NCBI RefSeq assembly: GCF_000712055.1
Contig: NZ_JOOA01000002.1
Coordinates: 1,116,001 to 1,180,000 of the forward strand
Reading direction: 5' to 3'
DNA length: 64,000 nucleotides
From: Ruminococcus sp. HUN007
GTDB lineage: Bacteria > Bacillota > Clostridia > Oscillospirales > Ruminococcaceae
Shown: one piece after another, positions 55,736 through 64,000 of the stretch
How positions within the stretch are numbered: the first letter of the stretch is position 1
Layout: the number at the start of each line of letters is the position of its first letter
Program-made: the position numbers and the translations under genes
The notes under the pieces: model-generated
Told to the model about the DNA's origin: nothing
Seen by the model: only the letters and a program-made list of their open reading frames with translations
Databases searched by the model: none

Positions 55736-56746
55736 ATGGCTTATTTATCATGTGATTTGATTTCAAATATGTATTTGAATATAAATGGTAGAATAGATAA
55801 AGGCGATAGGGTGATAACGCTTTGCTGCGAGAATATTTCATCTGCTCCGGGAGTAACTCTTACAGATAATGTTGATGAAACTCTTGAAAGATTTGTTGGG
55901 CTCAGAACAATGTTATTGGCTCAGGGATTACGAACTCCGGAAAAAAATGATTACGGATGTGCAGGATGTTCTAAATACCGAAAAGGAGACTGGAGTATTA
56001 ATCCGTTTATAGGTTATGTTAATCTTTCTATGTATCCTGCTCCATGTCAATGCAAATGCTGTTACTGCAGTGTAGATAAAAAATGGATTAATAATCCAGA
56101 TGTTAAATCTGCTTATGAAAAAATATTTGAACTTCTTGAAAGAGCTGAAAGCACTGGATTAATCGATCCTGATGCTTGCTGGCAGATTTCTTCAGGTGAA
56201 ATTACAATTCATCCTTATAAAGATAGAATTTATAAATTGGTTAAGAATAAAACAGCATGCTTTTATACGAATGCATTTATTTACGATGAAGAAATAGCAA
56301 CCAATCTTCAGAACAATTCGAAATCAGCTATTAATTTGTCGATTGATGCAGGAACACCTGCAACATGGGCTAAAGTAAAGGGCGTAGATAATTTTGATGT
56401 GGTTACAGATAATCTGGTAAAGTATTATTCACATCTTTCAAGGCCAGGACAAATTACGATGAAATACATTGTTCTTCCGGGCATTAATGATAATTTAGCT
56501 GATTATGAATCAGTTGTTGAAATAATGAAAATCCTCGGAACAAATCATTTAACAATATCCAGAGATGTGAGTAAGAAGTATTGTTCAAATGATACTGATT
56601 ATAAACAACTTATATTATCTGCAGCATATCTACTGGCACTTCTCTCAAAAAACGGGATGAGTAGTGATATGTTTACTTACACAGAAGAAGAACGACACGA
56701 TGTGGTTGAAGTAGCTGAAGAATTACTGAAGAACAATAAAGTATGA
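55736..56746 (+). CDS. Radical SAM protein of the flagellin 2 operon
   Basis: 336 aa. The cysteine cluster is PCQCKCCYC (CxxxCxxC within it), with GCAGCSK just before, so there may be extra cluster ligands. FYTNAFIYDEE, VLPGINDN and ISSGEITIHP fit the TIM barrel. GAGAGG precedes the ATG. It differs from the two SPASM enzymes of the flagellin 1 operon. Likely modifies the glycan or protein; reaction unknown. Confidence 0.85.
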   Translation: MAYLSCDLISNMYLNINGRIDKGDRVITLCCENISSAPGVTLTDNVDETLERFVGLRTMLLAQGLRTPEKNDYGCAGCSKYRKGDWSINPFIGYVNLSMYPAPCQCKCCYCSVDKKWINNPDVKSAYEKIFELLERAESTGLIDPDACWQISSGEITIHPYKDRIYKLVKNKTACFYTNAFIYDEEIATNLQNNSKSAINLSIDAGTPATWAKVKGVDNFDVVTDNLVKYYSHLSRPGQITMKYIVLPGINDNLADYESVVEIMKILGTNHLTISRDVSKKYCSNDTDYKQLILSAAYLLALLSKNGMSSDMFTYTEEERHDVVEVAEELLKNNKV

Positions 56747-56766
56747 TTACACCATAACGCTTCGCC

Positions 56767-56795
56767 TTGTTTTTACGCCTGATTCATGGTATACT
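56767..56795 (+). promoter_or_regulatory. Promoter of the AAA-ATPase/nuclease gene
   Basis: TTGTTT, 17 nt, TATACT, followed by AAAGGAG. An inverted copy of promoter and leader lies at 60588-60661. Confidence 0.75.
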
Positions 56796-56840
56796 TATTT
56801 AAGATGAAAACGAAAAGAATTCAGAAAGGAGAGCGCGGAA

Positions 56841-58427
56841 ATGGGAAACTATATCAATCCGGGAAATCAGGCATTTAATGAGATAAACGATGAAGATTAT
56901 GTTGATAAGACAATGCTTATTTCACTGGTCAATGAAAGAATACGAAAAAAGAATAAGCTTATCTGTATAAGCAGACCTCGTCGGTTCGGAAAGTCTTTTG
57001 CTGCCAAAATGCTCAGCGCCTACTACGACTGTACCTGTGATTCTCATAGTTTGTTTGATGAAATGAAAATAACTGAAACGGGGAATTATGAGAAACATCT
57101 GAATCAGTACAATGTGATCAGTCTTGATATAACCAGCTTTATTTCAGATGCTAAAAGCAATAGTTTACCTTTGAGTGAAGTACCTAAGATGATCATAGAA
57201 ACGCTTAAATCTGAACTGAAATATCTTGATCCTGGTCTTTCAGCAGAACTGTCATTAAATGCTGAATTAAGCAGATACATCAATGAATTAAACGGTAAAC
57301 AGTTTATCTTTATCATTGATGAATGGGACGCTTTGATCCGTGAAGCGAAGGATGAACCAAAAACACAGGAAGCGTATCTTAATTTGCTGCGCGGCTGGTT
57401 CAAAAACAGCAATTTTACTCCGAAAGTTGTAGCTGCAGCGTATATGACCGGAATCCTGCCGATAAAAAAGGACGGTTCACAGTCCGCAATTTCGGATTTC
57501 GATGAATATCCGATCCTTGAACCGGATGATTTTGCTGAATTTACAGGGTTTACTGAAGAAGAAGTACAGAAGAAATGTAAAGAGAGCGGTCTCGATTTTC
57601 ATGAAGTAAAGGAATGGTATGACGGATACGATTTTCCGGATATCGGAGCGATCTATAATCCGTATTCAGTGATGAAGGCTGCTGAAAAGAAAAAATGCAA
57701 ATCTTACTGGAAAAAGACCACGGCAGCCGAGTCTCTGAAAACATATATAAATATGAATTTTGACGGACTGCAGGAGAAAATCGCCTGCCTGATTGCAGGA
57801 GAAAAGATCCACGTGGAAGCCGATGAGTTTCAGAATGATTTCGAGACATTCAGTACGGCTGACGATGTGCTGACACTTCTTATACATCTTGGCTATCTGA
57901 CTTATAACGAAGAAGACGGGACGGTCCGCATTCCAAATAATGAAGTACGCGGCGAGTTCAGACTGCTTCTTTCATCCGTTAATGAAGGTGAAGCATGGAT
58001 GAAGCTTATCATGCGATCAAAGAAACTTCTTGATGCCACTCTGAAAGAAGACGCAGATACCGTAGCTGAAATCATGGAAGAAATACGCAATGAGCATTAC
58101 GCACCGCAGTTTTATAACAACGAGCAGGCATTGAGAGCTGTCATAAAATATGCGTATATCTGTACGGAAGGAAGTTACATAAAAACAGAGGAGCTGCCGT
58201 CCGGTAAAGGTATAGCTGATGTGGTTTATATTCCGAAACCAATGTCTGATCATCCTGCACTGCTTATAGAGTTAAAATGGAATAAATCATCCGGAGGTGC
58301 AGTTGAGCAGATTAGAAAAAAGAAGTACGACACCGTGCTGAAACCTCTTAAAGATAATCTGCTCCTCGTCGGGATAAACTATGATTCGAAAACAGGAAAG
58401 CACAGCTGTACGATTGAGAGATCTTGA
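56841..58427 (+). CDS. AAA-ATPase-like/PD-(D/E)XK nuclease protein
   Basis: 528 aa of the AAA-ATPase_like plus PD-(D/E)XK class common in Ruminococcus and Bacteroides. Walker A variant RPRRFGKS (47-52), Walker B FIFIIDEWDAL (about 155). The middle has YDGYDF, and the C-terminal nuclease-like part is GIADVVYIP...PALLIELKW, fitting Asp, Glu-x-Lys. Function unproven; often viewed as selfish or defence-like. It stands alone with its own promoter and a terminator. Confidence 0.88.
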   Translation: MGNYINPGNQAFNEINDEDYVDKTMLISLVNERIRKKNKLICISRPRRFGKSFAAKMLSAYYDCTCDSHSLFDEMKITETGNYEKHLNQYNVISLDITSFISDAKSNSLPLSEVPKMIIETLKSELKYLDPGLSAELSLNAELSRYINELNGKQFIFIIDEWDALIREAKDEPKTQEAYLNLLRGWFKNSNFTPKVVAAAYMTGILPIKKDGSQSAISDFDEYPILEPDDFAEFTGFTEEEVQKKCKESGLDFHEVKEWYDGYDFPDIGAIYNPYSVMKAAEKKKCKSYWKKTTAAESLKTYINMNFDGLQEKIACLIAGEKIHVEADEFQNDFETFSTADDVLTLLIHLGYLTYNEEDGTVRIPNNEVRGEFRLLLSSVNEGEAWMKLIMRSKKLLDATLKEDADTVAEIMEEIRNEHYAPQFYNNEQALRAVIKYAYICTEGSYIKTEELPSGKGIADVVYIPKPMSDHPALLIELKWNKSSGGAVEQIRKKKYDTVLKPLKDNLLLVGINYDSKTGKHSCTIERS

Positions 58428-58482
58428 AAAGGGAATGTTAAGAAACTTTCTTTGAAAGCAAATCAGCATGCCCGGAATTATG

Positions 58483-58524
58483 AGCCGCAGAGTTTACGGT
58501 CAGTTAACCGTAAGCCCTGCGGCT
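58483..58524. terminator. Terminator between the two AAA/nuclease genes
   Basis: AGCCGCAG pairs with CTGCGGCT, with an inner TTTACGGT/ACCGTAA stem, then AAAAAT. Serves the plus-strand gene. Confidence 0.75.
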
Positions 58525-58602
58525 AAAAATATTATTACGACAATTTTTTCATAAGTACAAGCTCTTTGTCTATATGTTTGTAAATATGATCCCTGGCTCC
58601 GC

Positions 58603-60303
58603 TCATCCCTGCCCGATAAGCACTTTCTTTCCCTCAAAGGCAAAACCGTACTTTATGATATTGTCATCAGTTGCCCCAAGATCAAGGAGTTCCTGCTCAT
58701 ATTTCTTTTCTTCAATCTGAGCAAGTGCATTTGTCAAGGCGGTTTCAAGTGTTTCTTTTTTATTTTTGTTTACTACTTTGAATTCGATGATAAATGCCCT
58801 GTCTTTCTTGTCATGTGGAACGAGCATAATGTCATATCTTCCGAATCCGCTTTCACGGTTCGATTTTACAGCATAGCGTTCTCTTAACTCAACCAGCATG
58901 CCGAGAACAAGTCCGTGATAGAATTTTTCCGGCGCAAGAAAATCATCTTCATTATATGCAGAATCAAATGTACTGATTGATGAAAATACTATTCTGTTCA
59001 TATATTCGTTCATTGAATCTGTATCGCAGTTCAAGAATGACTTTATAAAATCGCTGTAATAACCGACAACTGTTTCATCAAACCATCCTTCGATCAGATT
59101 TCTTAGCAGCAGCATAGTCTCATGATTAACGATCCGAATTTCATAAAGTTTATCTCTGATCAGATTACTTTTAAGGTAACCGCTCATTACAAGCAAACTC
59201 CAGATTGCACTCTGTGATGTGCTAAGTTTATTAAACACCAGCTGCTCATCAAGTTTTTTGGTAACCGATCCGCCGTTTAGAAGATTTTCAAAATCAGATT
59301 TAATATCTTTGCTGCCTTGACGTATCAGTTTGCTTACCAGATCGTTTGAGCTGGAGTTTGCCCAGTACGAATCTATCTTTCCGGAATTTAAGAAGAACGT
59401 TACAGACATAGGATTGTAGATATCTGTAAGTCTTCCTATATTGAATCCATCGTACCAGAATTTGATCTCATCTTTGTTCGTGTATCCGTATTCATCCATT
59501 GCATCGAATACTTCCTGTTCAGTAAATCCGAAATAATCCTGATAAATTTCATTCGAAAGCGAACATATAAGAAGATTGTTCATACCTGAAAACAATGATT
59601 CCTTGCTCACTCTGGTAATACCGGTCATTACTGCCCGGTCCATGAATTTATTATCTTTGAATGTGGAAGTAAAAAGCAGGCGCATAAATGACAGTATTTC
59701 ATTCCAGGAACCTTGTGTCCAGGCTTCCTGCAGCGGAGTATCATATTCATCCAGAAGAATAATTACCTTTTTACCGTATTCGATTGACAGTACTTCAGAT
59801 AAGAATAAAACCGATTTGGCAACAAGATTTTCATCAAAGTCTTTCGGCTCTTTTACAGTAAAACCATTTTTTATACGGTCGTATTCTTTTTTATAGTCTT
59901 CGCTGATCTTATCGCTGCCATGGACGATCTCATTATTTCTAATATAATGAATTTTGATGATCGAAGCTATATTATTTTTCATTTCAAAAACTTTGTCGTT
60001 TTTTACCGTTGAGAAACTTAATGCGATAACCGGAATCGTTCCCTGAAATTTCATTATTTCAGGATATTCTGATATTTTTAAGCCTTCAAAAAGATCTGAA
60101 CGGTTTTTATAATCAGTGCTGAAAAAACATTCGAGCATACTCATGTTCAGCGTCTTGCCAAAGCGGCGTGGACGTGTGATGAGTGTTACTTCATCTGCTT
60201 TGTTCCACCACTCTTTGATAAACAATGTCTTATCAACAAGAAAATTGTTTCGTTCTCTTATTTTGCAAAAATCAGAGGTGCCGGTTGCTATTTCCTTTAA
60301 CAT
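58603..60303 (-). CDS. AAA-ATPase-like/PD-(D/E)XK nuclease protein 2
   Basis: 566 aa. Walker A RPRRFGKT (44-51), Walker B VIILLDEYDTPLQEAW (about 180), TGITRVSKESLFSGMNN and WYDGFNIG in the middle, and the nuclease-like end GFGRYDIMLVPHDKKDRAFIIEFKV (Asp, Glu-x-Lys). GGGGGAAC precedes the ATG. It follows a deletion relic of the other gene and may use that relic's promoter. Same class as 56841 but distant. Confidence 0.88.
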   Translation of the reverse strand: MLKEIATGTSDFCKIRERNNFLVDKTLFIKEWWNKADEVTLITRPRRFGKTLNMSMLECFFSTDYKNRSDLFEGLKISEYPEIMKFQGTIPVIALSFSTVKNDKVFEMKNNIASIIKIHYIRNNEIVHGSDKISEDYKKEYDRIKNGFTVKEPKDFDENLVAKSVLFLSEVLSIEYGKKVIILLDEYDTPLQEAWTQGSWNEILSFMRLLFTSTFKDNKFMDRAVMTGITRVSKESLFSGMNNLLICSLSNEIYQDYFGFTEQEVFDAMDEYGYTNKDEIKFWYDGFNIGRLTDIYNPMSVTFFLNSGKIDSYWANSSSNDLVSKLIRQGSKDIKSDFENLLNGGSVTKKLDEQLVFNKLSTSQSAIWSLLVMSGYLKSNLIRDKLYEIRIVNHETMLLLRNLIEGWFDETVVGYYSDFIKSFLNCDTDSMNEYMNRIVFSSISTFDSAYNEDDFLAPEKFYHGLVLGMLVELRERYAVKSNRESGFGRYDIMLVPHDKKDRAFIIEFKVVNKNKKETLETALTNALAQIEEKKYEQELLDLGATDDNIIKYGFAFEGKKVLIGQG

Positions 60304-60587
60304 GTTCGGGTTCCCCCTTCAAGATCTCTCAATCGTACAGCTGCGCTTCCCTGTTTTCGAATCATAGTATAAATCGCTCCGATATCCGGAAAATCGTATC
60401 CGTCATACCATTTCTTTACTTCATGATAGCCGAGACCGCTCTCATTGCTGTTTTTGAACCAGCCACGCAGCAGATTAAGATACGCTTTCTGCGTTTGGGG
60501 TTCAGATTTAAGCATTGTCTTATCAACATAATCTTCATCGTTTATCTCATTAAATGCCTGATTTCCCGGATTGATATAGTTTCCCAT
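60297..60587 (-). pseudogene. Deletion relic of the AAA-ATPase/nuclease gene
   Basis: Keeps the promoter, leader and first 26 codons of the 528-aa gene (MGNYINPGNQAFNEINDED), then jumps to QTQKAYLNLLRGWFKNSN, to HEVKKWYDGYDFPDIGAIY, and finally to its very last codons in another frame (S-C-T-I-E-R-S). Three internal deletions remove Walker A, Walker B and the nuclease part. Inverted relative to the intact gene. Confidence 0.8.
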
Positions 60588-60632
60588 TTTCGCACTCTCC
60601 TTTCTGAATTCTTTTCGTTTTCATCTTAAATT

Positions 60633-60661
60633 AGTATACCATGAATCAGGTGTAAAAACAA
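60633..60661 (-). promoter_or_regulatory. Promoter of the relic and probably of the 566-aa gene
   Basis: TTGTTT, 17 nt, TATACT, same as at 56767 but inverted. Confidence 0.7.
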
Positions 60662-60734
60662 GGCGAAGCGATCTGAACTCATAAAACCCGATCAAATGTG
60701 GCTGAAAGGAACAAATGATGAATTTGAAGTTACA

Positions 60735-60777
60735 GATAAAAATAAAAGCACCATGACTCTGTAAAGAATCATGGTGC
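60735..60777 (-). terminator. Terminator of tRNA-fMet
   Basis: GCACCATGA pairs with TCATGGTGC; on the minus strand a TTTTATTTTTAT run follows. Confidence 0.8.
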
Positions 60778-60783
60778 CTGATT

Positions 60784-60860
<77 letters not shown>

Positions 60861-60876
60861 TTCTCGACCGTTATCT

Positions 60877-60905
60877 ATTATACCACTTTCGCAGTCCTGT
60901 GTCAA
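60877..60905 (-). promoter_or_regulatory. Sigma-A promoter of tRNA-fMet
   Basis: TTGACA, 17 nt, TATAAT: perfect consensus, ending about 17 nt before the tRNA. Confidence 0.85.
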
Positions 60906-61003
60906 CAGTTTTTTCGCATACACATCTGACAGATTTCACTGTGCAAAAAAGAGGATTTTTGTATTCATTTTTCTGAAGCGGTGATCAGATGGTTTTTTAC
61001 CGA

Positions 61004-61033
61004 TTGACCGGAAGGTGTTTTTCGGGTTATAAT
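61004..61033 (+). promoter_or_regulatory. Promoter of the activase-like gene
   Basis: TTGACC, 18 nt, TATAAT, about 90 bp before the ATG. Confidence 0.65.
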
Positions 61034-61121
61034 ATTGATAACGATAATTTTAATACCGTATCCGGAACAGCCTGACCGGCTGTACGGACCGGCAGTGACA
61101 GCAGTGATAAGAGGGATCAAA

Positions 61122-61754
61122 ATGGGAATAATAAAGAATTACGCAGACGCGGATCATATAAGGATCTCGTGGTACACAAAAAAAACGGACCTGTTAGGTC
61201 CGTTTTTAAGATCTGTATTATGGGTACAGGGATGCAGCCGGAACTGTCCGGGGTGTATTGCAGCTCACACTCATTCGCCTGACGGAGGTAAAACAGTCAG
61301 AATAGCTGAGATCGCGAAGGAGTTTGCGGGGGCAGCTGAAACGGAAGGCATGACCGTTTCGGGCGGTGAGCCATTTCACCAGGCGGACAGGATCTGCCGG
61401 CTCACAGGAGAGATAAGAAAGAGCCGTCCTGATTACGGGCTGATCGTCTATACCGGATATACTTATGAGGAGCTGAGTTTCTCGGATGAGAAGCCTGTAA
61501 AGGAGCTTCTGAAACTCACCGACATACTCATCGACGGAGCTTACGTGCAGGAGCTTGATGATGACAAAGGACTGCGCGGCTCGTCAAATCAGCGTGTCAT
61601 CCAGCTGACTGACAGGTATTCTGAGCATATGGAGATGTATATAAATCCTGCAGCCAGAAAGAGCAGCTATGAGATAAACGGTGAATATTTCAGGATGACA
61701 GGCATTCCGTCACAGAACTCAAAGGAGCTTATGAGGAAACTCGGGATTATTTGA
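61122..61754 (+). CDS. NrdG-like radical SAM activating protein
   Basis: 210 aa from ATG 61122 (GAGGGAT upstream). The WVQGCSRNCPGC motif is the CxxxCxxC cluster of glycyl-radical/NrdG-type activases; VSGGEPFHQ and DYGLIVYTGYTYEEL follow, and DILIDGAYVQELDDDKGLRGSSNQRVIQL is typical of NrdG-like proteins. The target enzyme is not beside it. The first codons hold a terminator-like hairpin (61181-61207). It converges with hsp20 and overlaps its end by 8 bp. Confidence 0.87.
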   Translation: MGIIKNYADADHIRISWYTKKTDLLGPFLRSVLWVQGCSRNCPGCIAAHTHSPDGGKTVRIAEIAKEFAGAAETEGMTVSGGEPFHQADRICRLTGEIRKSRPDYGLIVYTGYTYEELSFSDEKPVKELLKLTDILIDGAYVQELDDDKGLRGSSNQRVIQLTDRYSEHMEMYINPAARKSSYEINGEYFRMTGIPSQNSKELMRKLGII

Positions 61755-62184
61755 TCTCAAGTCTTCTCTTTTCCTGTGACTGAGTCAATTTCGGCATTGT
61801 TACCTTCAGAACGCCGTCATTGTATTCTGCGGAAATGTTATCGGAATCGATACCTGCAATGCCGAAGCTTCTGCTGTACATGCCGGAATATCTTTCTTTC
61901 CTGATGAACTTTCCGTCCTCATTCTTTTCTTCCTTTTTCTCTTCATGTTTAGCGGAGATAGTCAGAAGATCCTTTGAAATATCTATGCTTATATCTTCCT
62001 TTTTAAATCCCGGAAGATCTGCTTCAAGAACATAATCAGTATCTGACTCCTGAATATCTGTTCTGAATTCCTGTTCAGGTCTGTGCATAGGCATCATTCT
62101 GTTGCCGAAGAATTCTTTTTCGAAATCATCAAACGGATTAAAGATATCGTAACCTTTTCTTTCAAACGGTGTAAGTCCAAACAT
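61747..62184 (-). CDS. Small heat-shock protein (Hsp20/alpha-crystallin)
   Basis: 145 aa holdase. MFGLTPFERKGYDIFNPFDDFEKEFF at the start; alpha-crystallin core DYVLEADLPGFKKEDISIDIS, LTISAKHEE, SRSFGI and the end motif GVLKVTMPK; L-E-I-K tail. Likely under HrcA control through the CIRCE element upstream. Confidence 0.95.
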   Translation of the reverse strand: MFGLTPFERKGYDIFNPFDDFEKEFFGNRMMPMHRPEQEFRTDIQESDTDYVLEADLPGFKKEDISIDISKDLLTISAKHEEKKEEKNEDGKFIRKERYSGMYSRSFGIAGIDSDNISAEYNDGVLKVTMPKLTQSQEKRRLEIK

Positions 62185-62250
62185 AAATTATTCCTCCTTG
62201 TAATTGTACACACTGTTCTGTCAGCAGTTTACGGAGGATATGCGTCCTCG

Positions 62251-62337
62251 TTAGTATCTGAAACCGCCGGCAGATTTTTCTGCTTCTTTTTCTGATATGA
62301 TCTTTTTTAATGATTCCATTGGAACCGCCTCTTTCAT
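62251..62337 (-). CDS. Possible 28-aa small protein upstream of hsp20
   Basis: M-K-E-A-V-P-M-E-S-L-K-K-I-I-S-E-K-E-A-E then KSAGGFRY. AAAGGAAA lies about 9 nt before the ATG. It sits between CIRCE and hsp20 in the same direction, with a small hairpin after it. No family recognised. Confidence 0.45.
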   Translation of the reverse strand: MKEAVPMESLKKIISEKEAEKSAGGFRY

Positions 62338-62410
62338 GTTCTTTATTTCCTTTCGGTGATTATTATATTACACCCCGATTATGACAGAATTGTGAACAAC
62401 AGATGAAAAA

Positions 62411-62437
62411 TTAGCACTCTCCGTGCGAGAGCGCTAA
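62411..62437. promoter_or_regulatory. CIRCE operator (HrcA site)
   Basis: TTAGCACTC, 9 nt, GAGCGCTAA: the CIRCE consensus with one mismatch in the right arm. It predicts HrcA repression of the hsp20 unit. Confidence 0.88.
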
Positions 62438-62465
62438 TCACAAAGAAATACTGTAATACCGTAAA

Positions 62466-62495
62466 AAGCAGCGTCATTCCCGAATGACGCTGCTT
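62466..62495. terminator. Hairpin upstream of hsp20 unit
   Basis: AGCAGCGTCATTC pairs with GAATGACGCTGCT; short T-run on the plus strand. Probably ends the exporter-side or read-through transcript. Confidence 0.6.
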
Positions 62496-62512
62496 TCGCA
62501 TTTATAAGTAAG

Positions 62513-62621
62513 GGAAACGCTGATTTATTCATAAATCAGCGTGGGGCTTCGGGGCGAAGCCCCGCAAATCCCATCTCCGGAAATCCGGCGAAGCCGGATT
62601 TCCGATTAAATCAGTGTTTCC
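62513..62621. repeat. Nested palindromic element (REP-like)
   Basis: Outer arms GGAAACGCTGATTTA and TAAATCAGTGTTTCC enclose three hairpins: CGCTGATTTA/TAAATCAGCG, GGGGCTTCG/CGAAGCCCC and GGAAATCCGGC/GCCGGATTTCC. No gene inside. Looks like a mobile or REP-type repeat. Confidence 0.7.
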
Positions 62622-62632
62622 TAAGTATATGA

Positions 62633-63959
62633 TCAGCTGCTCTTTCTGAAGTTTTTATCGGTAAGAATTCTGGCAGCTATAAGTCCGAGAGGAAGTGCGG
62701 CTATTAGCATTATTGCCTTTGAAAGCCACATGATGCCTGTATTTACATCGTTGAGTCCCAGGTAGTAGATACCCTTGTAGAGGAACATTCCCGGAACCAT
62801 GATAACTATCGACGGAACTGTAAGTGTGATTCGCGGATATCCGATTTTCGCCTTGATAAGTGAAGCCATTATTCCGGCTGAAAAAGCGCCGATGAAAGCC
62901 GCCGCACTTACCGGAACGGATGTGAAATCAACAAGTTCAAGACGAAGAGTGTTGGCGATCATGCCTATCATTCCGGCTGTGAGAGCCATCTTTCTTTTGC
63001 TGTTGAAAAGGAAAGAGAATCCGTACACACCCACAAAGCTTGCAGCCATCCTGAAAACGAGTTTCAGCACAGGATCAATCGAAAGCTCAGGAAAATCTGC
63101 AGGTGTAAACCTGAAAGTAAAGGCCGCCAGCCATCCGGTCAGTGTTGCCGTGATTATAATAAGGAAGGCATAGGTGAGACGTTCAAGACCCGAACGAAGA
63201 TCAAGCTTTGCAAGGTCGATGCCGCCGGTGATAAGAGGAAATCCCGGTATCACAAAAAGCATCGAGCAGATGTATCCGGACTGATGTGCCTCGGAAATGC
63301 CGAAAAACATCTCGGCAAGTTTTATAAGAATAACGTAGGTACAGCACGAAGATGCCACTGCGCAGGCAACATTGGCCAGCAGGGTTATATGATGTTCAAT
63401 GAGTTTCTTGCGCACGAACTGCCCTACTCCCGCTCCGAAAAACGCAAACAGCATTTCAGCAGGACCGCCGCCGAGAAGGAACGTAAACGCACAGCACGCA
63501 AACGCAGCAGCAAGTGAAAGATTCCATGCCTTATAGTTGGCCGGCATACTTTCGATCTTGTCGAGGATCCTGTGGAACTGTTTTTACCGAATACTTTCCT
63601 GCCCGCTCCGTAAAGCTGTCGGCAAAAAACTCGATGGCATTCAGCCGGTCAGTATTTACACCGGTTGTGTTTATCGATATAGCATTGGTGTAGGTTTCAC
63701 CGTTTTCCACGCAGGTGTATGAAATGGAAAGCAGACCTATGTCGGCGTTGCAGACGATGCCGAGAGCACGGGATATCTTGTTCATCGACGCGCGCACTCT
63801 CCACGCTCCGGTACCGGATGCAAGCATCATAAGTCCGACACGGCCGACCAGAGTAGCCTTTTCCTTAAGCGACGCATTTTCGGCTGCCAGTTCCTCATTT
63901 TCCTCATCGAGGAGCTCGTGCCACTGGATCTTCATGTGCTGTTTTCTGAACTTACTCAA
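62633..63959 (-). pseudogene. ThrE-like threonine/serine exporter (DUF1212 type), one frameshift
   Basis: Two frames form one protein. The cytoplasmic N-terminal part (LVGRVGLMMLASGTGAWRVRASMNKISRALG) and the 8-10 helix membrane part (LLGGGPAEMLFAFFGAGVGQFVRKK, FVIPGFPLITGGID, GMIGMIANTLRLELVDF) join at a GG pair (63574-63575), where one extra base shifts the frame. With one less, H-R-I-L-D-K-I-E-S-M-P-A-N-Y is continuous. TTG 63959 start with GGATG upstream; ATG 63935 is also possible. Confidence 0.8.
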
Positions 63960-64000
63960 TTACAGATCATCCTTTATATATATTATTATGTACGTCACGT

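Overview
The window looks like a chromosomal piece of a motile, Gram-positive, low-to-mid GC Clostridia, most like Ruminococcus or a relative (Oscillospiraceae). Reasons: strong AGGAGG-type ribosome sites and sigma-A promoters, an LPxTG surface protein, a GatCAB amidotransferase operon, a CIRCE/HrcA operator, sigma-28-type flagellin promoters, and many Rpn-type (PD-(D/E)XK 'transposase' family) and AAA-ATPase/PD-(D/E)XK genes. No species call is claimed.

Layout. 1-8.1 kb: an LPxTG metallophosphoesterase split by an ISL3 element, and a DUF6036-type nucleotidyltransferase split by a 3.3-kb Tn7/Tn5053-like element (transposase, AAA partner, DUF6431 protein, tiny Cys-rich ORF). 8.2-13 kb: housekeeping genes (citrate synthase, gatCAB). 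13.4-16 kb: a palindromic element and a secreted/membrane protein pair. 16-21.5 kb: RhuM-family gene, RelE/ParE-type toxin-antitoxin pair, Rpn gene fragments and an IS1182 element inserted in an Rpn gene. 21.5-24.4 kb: an IS21 element that cut off the last codons of an acyltransferase.

24.4-39.5 kb (minus strand) is one long translationally coupled flagellin/glycan operon: flagellin 1, SunS-like glycosyltransferase, rfbF-rfbG-rfbH (CDP-3,6-dideoxyhexose pathway), glycosyltransferase, sugar reductase, 3,5-epimerase, second SDR, two radical SAM-SPASM enzymes, a glycosyltransferase/methyltransferase fusion and a hexapeptide acyltransferase. 39.9-48 kb is a tandem array of eight Rpn-family genes, five with the same N-terminal truncation. 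Next come a tyrosine recombinase and a FicTA module. 50.2-56.7 kb (plus strand) is a second, intact flagellin operon: flagellin 2, SunS-like glycosyltransferase, a second glycosyltransferase and a radical SAM protein. The two flagellin cassettes are inverted repeats of each other around the Rpn array, recombinase and FicTA. 56.8-60.7 kb holds two AAA-ATPase/nuclease-like genes and a deletion relic of one; then tRNA-fMet, an activase-like radical SAM gene, a CIRCE-controlled hsp20 unit with a possible 28-aa ORF, palindromic elements, and a split ThrE-like exporter.

Two themes dominate. First, all four mobile elements sit inside a gene and each target can be rebuilt across its target-site duplication. 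Second, about a dozen genes are broken by exactly one extra base, mostly in A/T runs but twice in a GG pair. The insertion-only pattern means many of these 'pseudogenes' may be intact in the real genome (read error) or may be slippage/contingency sites. The most interesting candidate system is the paired flagellin-modification island, with its dideoxyhexose and radical SAM genes, bracketing a mosaic nuclease array and a site-specific recombinase.
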